From DATJWY01 sp035500775 (GTDB taxonomy: Bacteria; Pseudomonadota; Alphaproteobacteria; Acetobacterales; Acetobacteraceae): a stretch of 6,584 nucleotides of DNA. The position numbers and the translations under genes are program-made. The notes beneath the pieces are model-generated. The model was not told where the DNA came from. It was given only the letters and a program-made list of their open reading frames with translations, and searched no databases. Position 1 is the stretch's first letter; each line of letters begins with the position of its first letter. The stretch is from positions 1 through 6,584 of the forward strand of contig DATJWY010000072.1 in NCBI GenBank assembly GCA_035500775.1. The letters are read 5' to 3'. This document shows, piece after piece, positions 1 to 4,974 of this stretch.

Positions 1-540
1 GGCGGCGTCGCGCTCGGCAATACCGGCCCCTGGGCCTATGCCGTTGGACAGGACTTCGTAGCCAACGGCAACGAGCTGATTACCAACTATAACGTGTATA
101 GCCTGTGGTACAGCAGCACGATGGGCAATCTCAATCTGGTACCAGAAGTGCAATACGCTTACGCCAAGCCAAACCACCGCTATGCCAGCGATGTCCCAAA
201 CGCAGTGATCCCCAAATACACCAGCAATTTCGGCGTCGCTTTGTTCGCTGATTATGCTTTCGGCACATCGCCCTACTCGCTCGGTGCCTGGGTGGAATAC
301 GCAAACAGCCATGGAGACACGCGCCAGAACTACTGGTTCCTGGCGCCGGATGCCCGCGTCGTTGGTTTCTCTGTTGCTCCGGCCTGGCAGTACAAGAATA
401 TTTATGCCCGTGCGAACGCAGGCTATGTGCATGTGCTGAACGGCTCCTACACAGGCGACGGCACTACCGGTGCTTTCGGCAACTCCGGCCATGGGAAAGA
501 TCAGTTCGTCGGCATGTTGGAAGCCGGTCTGGTTTTCTAA
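1..540 (+). CDS. Outer-membrane beta-barrel porin-like protein, C-terminal part
   Basis: The reading frame is open from the first base to a TAA at 538-540, so this is a 5'-truncated gene; 179 residues are visible. The protein is rich in Gly, Asn, Tyr and Trp. It shows alternating polar/aromatic strands, for example around YSLWYSS, LGAWVEYANS and AYVHV-like segments, and ends in AGLVF. A C-terminal Phe after a short amphipathic strand is the usual signal for insertion by the BAM machinery. This suggests a transmembrane beta-barrel, probably of the BBP2/OmpL-like putative porin group that is abundant in Acetobacteraceae. The exact family is my judgement, because no short diagnostic motif exists. 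Base composition is lower in GC than the phn genes (52% by hand count over 121-180, against 65% over 5521-5580). It is co-directional with phnG but separated by a hairpin, so it is probably a separate unit. A role in phosphonate uptake is not supported by the sequence. Confidence 0.8.
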   Translation, partial: GGVALGNTGPWAYAVGQDFVANGNELITNYNVYSLWYSSTMGNLNLVPEVQYAYAKPNHRYASDVPNAVIPKYTSNFGVALFADYAFGTSPYSLGAWVEYANSHGDTRQNYWFLAPDARVVGFSVAPAWQYKNIYARANAGYVHVLNGSYTGDGTTGAFGNSGHGKDQFVGMLEAGLVF

Positions 541-550
541 ATGAGCATAT

Positions 551-578
551 CTTGGAGAGGGTGCTTTTTCTCTCCAAG
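551..578 (+). terminator. Perfect 9-bp hairpin downstream of the porin gene, possible terminator
   Basis: CTTGGAGAG at 551-559 is the exact reverse complement of CTCTCCAAG at 570-578, with a 10-base loop that contains five T residues. A T550-G579 wobble could extend the stem. It starts 10 bases after the porin stop codon, which is the usual place for an intrinsic terminator or a 3' stabilising stem. The bases after the stem are GCTTTACG rather than a long T run, so it may be a weak terminator or an mRNA-end stabiliser. Confidence 0.5.
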
Positions 579-580
579 GC

Positions 581-607
581 TTTACGCTTCACCGAAAGTC
601 ATATAGA
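581..607 (+). promoter_or_regulatory. Weak candidate promoter for the phn operon
   Basis: TTTACG at 581-586 (4 of 6 against TTGACA) and TATAGA at 602-607 (4 of 6 against TATAAT) are separated by 15 bases, shorter than the usual 17. Transcription from it would start almost at the phnG ATG at 617, giving a leaderless or nearly leaderless message. That would fit the lack of a clear Shine-Dalgarno sequence before phnG. This is the only gene-free gap before the operon, so some promoter is expected here if read-through from the porin gene does not supply transcription. The match is poor. Confidence 0.2.
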
Positions 608-608
608 C
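601..608. promoter_or_regulatory. Possible HutC/PhnF-type GntR operator
   Basis: ATATAGAC matches 7 of 8 positions of the palindromic HutC-subfamily GntR consensus GTMTAKAC. PhnF, the usual repressor of C-P lyase operons, belongs to that subfamily. The site lies 8 bases before the phnG start, overlaps the candidate -10, and sits inside a longer dyad (TCATAT at 599-604 and ATATGA at 615-620). No regulator gene is in the window. A one-mismatch hit to a short AT-rich motif can occur by chance. Confidence 0.2.
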
Positions 609-616
609 ATCTGGAT

Positions 617-1066
617 ATGATAGAGCCAATTTTCAGCCGTCCGGCCTGGCTTGGTGTTTTGGCCCGAGCCAGTGCCGCCGAAATCGAAACCCATCTCAAA
701 GGCGCGCCGTCATTGCCCGGTTTCACCCGCCTGCGCGGGCCGGAGAGCGGCATGTCCATGGTCCGTGGCCGTGCCGGTGGCGGAGGTGCCCCTTTTAACC
801 TCGGCGAGATGACGATCTCCCGCTGCTCCGTGCGCGACGAGGCTGGGCGAATTGGCCATGGTTACGCGGCCGGGCGCGACCATGCACAGGTGGAACTGAT
901 CGCGCGGCTGGATGCAGCTTTACAAGAGCCGGTTCTATATCCGGCCTACTGTGAGGCTGTGCTGGTGCCGTTGGCCAATGCCCAGGCCGCGCGCCGGGCG
1001 GGGGAACAGGCCCGTGCCGCCGCCACCGAGGTTAAATTCTTTACTCTTACGGCGATGCGCGGATGA
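617..1066 (+). CDS. phnG: Phosphonate C-P lyase system protein PhnG
   Basis: The protein has 149 residues, matching the usual PhnG length of about 150. In E. coli, PhnG is a subunit of the PhnGHIJ core complex and is needed with PhnH, PhnI and PhnL to couple alkylphosphonate to the ribose of ATP with loss of adenine. Family features seen here are the N-terminal WLGVLARA segment (residues 11-18), the central GGGGAPFNLGEMTISRCSV stretch (54-72), the GHGYAAGRDHAQVELIARLDA region (80-100) and the C-terminal ATEVKFFTL (136-144). The ATG at 617 is chosen because it places WLxVLARA at the normal distance from the N terminus. The ribosome binding site before it is poor, with only CTGGA very close to the start. 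It is the first gene of the operon, and its stop overlaps the phnH start as ATGA. The assignment is secure. Confidence 0.95.
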   Translation: MIEPIFSRPAWLGVLARASAAEIETHLKGAPSLPGFTRLRGPESGMSMVRGRAGGGGAPFNLGEMTISRCSVRDEAGRIGHGYAAGRDHAQVELIARLDAALQEPVLYPAYCEAVLVPLANAQAARRAGEQARAAATEVKFFTLTAMRG

Positions 1067-1626
1067 ACGACCTTACACCTGGCTTTACATCCCCTCTGGA
1101 AGCCCAAGCCTGTTTTCGAGCCATTCTGGGGGCATTCTCCTCGCCGGGCACGGCGGTCGAACTGCCGGTGGCACTTACCCCGCCGCTGGGGCTTTCCACC
1201 GCCGCTGCCGCCGCGCTGCTGACGCTGGCCGACGCGACAACGCCCATTGCCCAGCCCGATGCCGAGGCCGCGCGTAACTGGCTCGTTTTCCATACTGGTG
1301 CGCGGGTCGTGCCTCCGGCAGAGGCGATGTTCTGTGTCGCGCGCCAGCGCCCGGCGCTGGCCGCCCTGCCGCAAGGCACGGACGAGGCGCCCGAGGATGG
1401 CGCCACCCTGATCTTGGATTGCGACGGACTCGTGGGGGAGGCGTCCTTCCGTCTTTCCGGTCCAGGGCTGGAGCATCCCATCACCGTCCACCTGCCGCTG
1501 GACGCGGCGTTTCTGCAGGAATGGCGGGCGCAGGCGCTCGCCGCGCCGCGCGGGGTGGATGTTCTGCTCTGCGCAGGCGCATCGCTGTTGGCCTTGCCGC
1601 GCAGCCTGACGATCGAGGAGGCGTGA
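1063..1626 (+). CDS. phnH: Phosphonate C-P lyase system protein PhnH
   Basis: The protein has 187 residues; E. coli PhnH has about 194. PhnH is a fold relative of PLP-dependent transferases that lacks the cofactor, and it forms part of the PhnGHIJ core. Family-like segments are PLEAQACFRAILGAFSSPGT (residues 11-30), GTDEAPEDGATLIL (105-118), the LSGPGLEHP turn (131-139) and the C-terminal GVDVLLCAGASLLALPRS (164-181), which matches the conserved GVDxxL...LPR ending. The ATG at 1063 overlaps the phnG stop in ATGA with no clear Shine-Dalgarno sequence, so translation is probably coupled to phnG. It ends one base before phnI. PhnH is the least conserved core subunit, but the motifs and position make the call firm. 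Confidence 0.94.
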   Translation: MNDLTPGFTSPLEAQACFRAILGAFSSPGTAVELPVALTPPLGLSTAAAAALLTLADATTPIAQPDAEAARNWLVFHTGARVVPPAEAMFCVARQRPALAALPQGTDEAPEDGATLILDCDGLVGEASFRLSGPGLEHPITVHLPLDAAFLQEWRAQALAAPRGVDVLLCAGASLLALPRSLTIEEA

Positions 1627-1627
1627 C

Positions 1628-2701
1628 ATGGCCTATGTAGCAGTTAAAGGCGGCGAGGCCGCGATCGAGGCGGCGCATAGCTGGGCCGCCGAGCAGCGGC
1701 GCGGCGATCCGGCGTTGCCCGCGCTCATGGTGGAGCAGATCGCCAGCCAGCTTGGCCGTGCCGTGGACCGCGTGATGGCCGAAGGCGGGCTCTATGATCC
1801 GGTGCTGGCGGCGCTCGCCATCAAACAGGCCCAGGGCGACCTCATCGAGGCGGCGTTTCTGGTGCGCGCCTACCGCGCCACCCTGCCGCGCCTGGTCGAT
1901 GCCGAGCCGGTGGACACCGGGGCAATGCGGCCGATCCGGCGCATCTCCGCCGTCTTCAAGGACCTGCCCGGCGGCCAGCGTCTCGGCCCGACCGCCGACT
2001 ATACCCACCGGCTGCTCGATTTTGGGCTTGACGACGCGCCGCCCTCCGCGCCCCAGGCCGAAGCTTCCGGCGCCGTGATGCCGTGCGTAACCGATTTTCT
2101 CGGCGCTGAGGCGTTGCTGGAGCCGGATGGCGGTGAAGCGACCGGCGGCGCCCCCACCGACCTCACCATGGAGCCGCTCGACTTTCCGGCCCCGCGTGAT
2201 GTCCGCTTGCAGGCCCTGGCTCGCGGCGATGAGGGCTTCCTGCTCGCCCTCGGCTACTCTACCCAGCGCGGCTACGGCCATAACCATCCATTCGTCGGCG
2301 AGCTGCGCGTTGGCGAGGTGGCGGTGACCCTGGTGCCGCCCGAGCTAGGCTTTGCCATCGAGATCGGCGACATCACCCTTACCGAATGCCAGATGGTCAA
2401 CCAGTTCACCGGCAGCAAAGCCGCGCCGCCGCAATTCACCCGCGGCTACGGGTTGTGCTTCGGCCATGCTGACCGCAAAGCGATCGCCATGTCGCTGGTG
2501 GACCGCGCCATGCGCGCGGTCGAATTGGGCGAGGAGGTAAAGGCCCCGGCCCAGGACGTGGAATTCGTGCTTTCCCATTGTGACAATATCGAGGCCACTG
2601 GCTTCGTCGAGCATCTCAAGCTGCCGCACCATGTCGATTTCCAGAGCGAGCTTGAGACCATACGCGCCATGCGCAAGGAGGCGGAAGATGGAAGGCTATA
2701 A
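1628..2701 (+). CDS. phnI: Carbon-phosphorus lyase core subunit PhnI (RPnTP synthase catalytic subunit)
   Basis: The protein has 357 residues, against about 354 in E. coli. PhnI is the nucleosidase-like subunit: with PhnG, PhnH and PhnL it replaces adenine of MgATP with an alkylphosphonate, giving ribose 1-phosphonate 5-triphosphate. Hallmarks are the N-terminal MAYVAVKGGE (1-10), GYSTQRGYGHNHPFVGELR (209-227), YGLCFGHADRKAIAMSLVDR (274-293) and the C-terminal VLSHCDNIEATGFVEHLKLP (314-333) followed by HHVDFQSEL. His329 and His334 in HLKLPH have the same spacing as the metal-binding histidine pair I recall in E. coli PhnI (328 and 333). A strong GAGGAGG at 1615-1621, six bases before the ATG, fixes the start. 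Its 3' end overlaps phnJ by 14 bases, and the phnJ ribosome binding site lies inside it. Confidence 0.97.
   Translation: MAYVAVKGGEAAIEAAHSWAAEQRRGDPALPALMVEQIASQLGRAVDRVMAEGGLYDPVLAALAIKQAQGDLIEAAFLVRAYRATLPRLVDAEPVDTGAMRPIRRISAVFKDLPGGQRLGPTADYTHRLLDFGLDDAPPSAPQAEASGAVMPCVTDFLGAEALLEPDGGEATGGAPTDLTMEPLDFPAPRDVRLQALARGDEGFLLALGYSTQRGYGHNHPFVGELRVGEVAVTLVPPELGFAIEIGDITLTECQMVNQFTGSKAAPPQFTRGYGLCFGHADRKAIAMSLVDRAMRAVELGEEVKAPAQDVEFVLSHCDNIEATGFVEHLKLPHHVDFQSELETIRAMRKEAEDGRL
2675..2681 (+). promoter_or_regulatory. Ribosome binding site that fixes the phnJ start
   Basis: AAGGAGG lies six bases before the ATG at 2688 and inside the last codons of phnI. It supports 2688 over the earlier in-frame ATGs at 2580 and 2631, whose extra residues have no PhnJ character. 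Confidence 0.8.
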
Positions 2702-3521
2702 TTTCGCCTATCTGGATGAGCAGACCAAGCGGATGATCCGCCGCGCCATCCTCAAGGCTGTGGCGATCCCGGGGCACCAGATCCCCTTCGCCAGCCGTGA
2801 GATGCCGCTGCCCTCCGGCTGGGGCACCGGCGGCATTCAGGTTACCGCCGCCATTCTCGGCCCCGATGACGTGCTCAAGGTGATCGACCAGGGCGCCGAC
2901 GACACCACCAATGCCGTCTCCATCCGCGGCTTTTTCGCCCGCACTGCGGGTGCTGCGACGACCACGCGGACGCAGGAGGCGAGCATCATCCAAACCCGCC
3001 ACCGCATCCCCGAGACGAAGCTGCAGGCCGGGCAGATCATCGTCTATCAGGTGCCGATGCCGGAGCCACTCTACCGGCTGGAGCCTAGCCGTGCGACCGC
3101 TGCGCGCATGCACGCCATAGCCGATTATGGCGCCATGCATGTGAAACTGTACGAGGAGATCACCCGCTTCGGCCGCGTCGCGCTCTCCTACGATTATCCG
3201 GTAATGGCGAATGAACGCTATCTGATGTCGCCCTCGCCGATCCCCGCCTTCGATAACCCAAAGCTCGACATGTCGCCGGCCTTGCAATTGTTCGGCGCCG
3301 GACGCGAGAAGCGCATCTACGCGCTGCCCCCCTTCACCCGGGTGCGCTCGCTGGATTTTGAGGATCATCCCTTCCATCCCGGTCGCGCCAATGCCGTCTG
3401 TGCCTTGTGCGGGGCCGAGGATTCCTATCTCGACGAGATCGTCGCCGACGATCAGGGAGCAAAGATGTTCGTCTGTTCCGATACCGATTATTGCGACACC
3501 CGCAGGGGAGAAACACGATGA
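2688..3521 (+). CDS. phnJ: Alpha-D-ribose 1-methylphosphonate 5-phosphate C-P lyase PhnJ
   Basis: The protein has 277 residues (E. coli 281). PhnJ is the radical-SAM enzyme that breaks the C-P bond of 5-phosphoribosyl 1-phosphonate, releasing an alkane (methane from methylphosphonate) and 5-phosphoribosyl 1,2-cyclic phosphate. The N terminus MEGYNFAYLDEQTKRMIRRA is typical. The unusual iron-sulfur cysteine set is complete: Cys238, Cys241, Cys263 and Cys269 in Cx2Cx21Cx5C, the spacing of E. coli Cys241/244/266/272. Cys269 corresponds to the thiyl-radical residue, and Gly29 in AIPGHQIPF corresponds to the Gly32 radical site; a constant offset of 3 supports the alignment. Also seen are GWGTGGIQ (44-51), IDQGADDTTNAVSIRGFF (66-83), IQTRHRIPET (101-110) and LFGAGREKRIYALPPFTRV (201-219). 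It overlaps phnI by 14 bases and phnK by 4 (ATGA). All catalytic residues are present, so it should be active. Confidence 0.98.
   Translation: MEGYNFAYLDEQTKRMIRRAILKAVAIPGHQIPFASREMPLPSGWGTGGIQVTAAILGPDDVLKVIDQGADDTTNAVSIRGFFARTAGAATTTRTQEASIIQTRHRIPETKLQAGQIIVYQVPMPEPLYRLEPSRATAARMHAIADYGAMHVKLYEEITRFGRVALSYDYPVMANERYLMSPSPIPAFDNPKLDMSPALQLFGAGREKRIYALPPFTRVRSLDFEDHPFHPGRANAVCALCGAEDSYLDEIVADDQGAKMFVCSDTDYCDTRRGETR
3505..3510 (+). promoter_or_regulatory. Ribosome binding site that fixes the phnK start
   Basis: GGGGAG lies seven bases before the ATG at 3518, inside the 3' end of phnJ. It supports this start over the open frame that continues upstream to 3407, which would overlap phnJ by more than 100 bases. 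Confidence 0.7.
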
Positions 3522-4282
3522 CGCTTCTGCAAGCGCAGAATTTGCACAAGCGTTTCGGCAGCTTAGAGGCGCTGGACGGTGTCTCGCTGTCGCTGCGCCG
3601 GCACGAGATTCTTGCCATCGTCGGCGAGAGCGGCTCGGGCAAATCCACCTTGCTCAATGTCCTGGCCGGCCGCGCATCGGCGGATGAAGGCGATGTGTAT
3701 TACGATCGCGGCACGGGGCTGGCGCCGCTCTCGGTGCTCGGCGAGCTGGAGCTGCGCAGGCTGCAACGAGCACGCTGGGGATTTATCCAGCAGGATCCGC
3801 GTCAGGCGCTACGTCTGTCTATCACCGCCGGCGGCAATATCGGCGAGCGGCTGATGGCCTCGGGAGCGCGCCATTACGGCGACATACGCCGCACCGCCGC
3901 GCATTGGCTGGAGGCGGTGGAGATCGACCCGGCGCGGCTTGACGATCTGCCCCGCAATTTTTCCGGCGGCATGCTGCAGCGGTTACAGATCGCCGCCACG
4001 CTCGTCACGGGGCCGGAACTTGTCTTCATGGACGAGCCCACCGGCGGGCTAGACGTGTCCGTGCAGGCGCGCATCCTCGATCTCATCCGGGGGCTGGTGC
4101 GCCGGCTTGGCCTCGCCGCCGTGCTGGTTACGCACGATATCGGCGTGGCGCGGCTGCTGGCCGACAGGCTGGTCGTCATGCGGCGCGGGCGCATCGTCGA
4201 AAGCGGCCTCACCGACCAGGTGCTGGACGATCCACACCATGAATACACCCAGTTGCTAGTTTCCTCGGTGCTGCCGACATGA
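3518..4282 (+). CDS. phnK: Phosphonate C-P lyase system ABC ATPase PhnK
   Basis: The protein has 254 residues (E. coli 252). It is a soluble ABC-type ATPase without membrane segments. In E. coli, PhnK binds the PhnGHIJ core through PhnJ and is required for phosphonate use; it is not a transporter component despite its similarity to oligopeptide-type ATPases. All ABC motifs are intact: Walker A GESGSGKST (36-44), Q-loop at FIQQDPRQALR (89-99), signature NFSGGMLQR (147-155), Walker B LVFMDEP (168-174), D-loop GGLD (176-179) and the switch His206 in VTHD. The C terminus HEYTQLLVSSVLPT resembles the HPYTQLLV tail of dipeptide-type ATPases, which is normal for PhnK. The start forms an ATGA overlap with phnJ, and the end forms another with phnL. 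Gene order separates it clearly from PhnL and from the PhnC importer ATPase. Confidence 0.96.
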   Translation: MTLLQAQNLHKRFGSLEALDGVSLSLRRHEILAIVGESGSGKSTLLNVLAGRASADEGDVYYDRGTGLAPLSVLGELELRRLQRARWGFIQQDPRQALRLSITAGGNIGERLMASGARHYGDIRRTAAHWLEAVEIDPARLDDLPRNFSGGMLQRLQIAATLVTGPELVFMDEPTGGLDVSVQARILDLIRGLVRRLGLAAVLVTHDIGVARLLADRLVVMRRGRIVESGLTDQVLDDPHHEYTQLLVSSVLPT

Positions 4283-4974
4283 TCATGCTTGAAGCCTCGG
4301 GGCTTGAAAAAACTTTTGTCCTACACCTGCAAAGCGCCGCGCGGCTGAAGGTGCTGCGCGGCGCCGGGGTGAGCTTGCGGGCCGGTGAATGCATCGCCCT
4401 CATTGGCCCATCGGGTGCTGGCAAATCCACCTTGCTGCGCGCTCTGTACGGCAATTACCTGGTCGATACTGGCAAAATCCTGGTGCGCCACGAGGGGCAG
4501 ATGGCGGATATCGCCACCGCCCAGCCCGCCGATGTGCTCGCCATCCGGCGCGAGACGCTGGGCTATGTCTCGCAATTCCTGCGCGCCATCCCGCGGGTAT
4601 CCGCGGTCGACGTTGTCGCTGCGCCGTTGTTGGAGCGCGGCGTCGCGCCGGACGAGGCGCACGCCAAGGCGGCCGAATTACTCGGACGGCTTGGTGTCGC
4701 CCCACGCCTGCACGCGCTGCCGCCGGTCACTTTCTCGGGTGGTGAGCAGCAGCGTGTTAACCTTGCCCGCGCTTTCGTCTGCGATTGGCCGGTACTGTTG
4801 CTGGACGAGCCTACCGCCTCGCTCGACCCTGCCAACCGCGACATCGTCATCACGCTGATGAACGAGGCCAAGGCCCGCGGCGCTGCGATGATTGGCATTT
4901 TTCACGACAGTTTTGTGCGCGACGCGGTGGCCGATACGGTATTGCGGCTCGAACCTGCAAAGGAAGACATATGA
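4279..4974 (+). CDS. phnL: Phosphonate C-P lyase system ABC ATPase PhnL
   Basis: The protein has 231 residues (E. coli 226). It is a soluble ABC ATPase that is needed with PhnGHI for coupling the phosphonate to ATP in vitro. Motifs are Walker A GPSGAGKST (43-51), the PhnL-typical Q-loop region YVSQFLRAIPRVSA (96-109), signature TFSGGEQQR (151-159), Walker B VLLLDEP (172-178), D-loop SLD (181-183) and the switch-loop His209 in GIFHD. The N-terminal half of the domain (KTFVLHLQSAARLKVLRG, 11-28) contains the LHLQ...VL segment expected of PhnL. The ATG at 4279 overlaps the phnK stop (ATGA). A second ATG at 4285 is also possible and would remove two residues. No clear Shine-Dalgarno sequence is seen, so translation is probably coupled to phnK. 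Confidence 0.96.
   Translation: MIMLEASGLEKTFVLHLQSAARLKVLRGAGVSLRAGECIALIGPSGAGKSTLLRALYGNYLVDTGKILVRHEGQMADIATAQPADVLAIRRETLGYVSQFLRAIPRVSAVDVVAAPLLERGVAPDEAHAKAAELLGRLGVAPRLHALPPVTFSGGEQQRVNLARAFVCDWPVLLLDEPTASLDPANRDIVITLMNEAKARGAAMIGIFHDSFVRDAVADTVLRLEPAKEDI
4959..4966 (+). promoter_or_regulatory. Ribosome binding site that fixes the phnM start
   Basis: AAAGGAAG lies four bases before the ATG at 4971 and inside the end of phnL. It supports 4971 over an earlier in-frame ATG at 4785, whose extra 62 residues have no amidohydrolase character and read as an out-of-frame shadow of phnL. Confidence 0.7.

Noticed and set aside
586..616. Possible Pho box (CTGTCAT-type repeats with 11-base spacing) before phnG
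   Set aside because: TCA-containing words are present (TTCAC at 588-592, GTCAT at 598-602, GACAT at 606-610), but they are 10 and 8 bases apart, not 11, and the flanking bases do not match.
946..1629. Open frame of 227 codons on the minus strand
   Set aside because: It is antisense to the end of phnG and all of phnH, low in complexity and Arg-rich, with no family signature.
1481..2287. Long open frame of 268 codons on the minus strand
   Set aside because: It lies opposite phnH/phnI, its product is rich in Arg, Gly and Ala without recognisable motifs, and long antisense frames are expected opposite GC-rich genes.
2580..2687. Upstream extension of phnJ by 36 residues
   Set aside because: The extra residues are a shadow of phnI in another frame, while 2688 has a strong ribosome binding site and begins with the typical GYNFAYLDEQTKRMIRRA sequence.
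2616..3377. Open frame of 253 codons on the minus strand
   Set aside because: It mirrors phnJ, which has all its catalytic motifs on the + strand; the antisense product has no recognisable family features.
4785..4970. Upstream extension of phnM by 62 residues
   Set aside because: It is read out of frame through the end of phnL and has no relation to the amidohydrolase fold.
3518..4974. phnK and phnL as an ABC importer pair
   Set aside because: No permease or binding-protein gene is present, and their order, sequence motifs and tight coupling to phnJ and phnM identify them as the C-P lyase ATPases.
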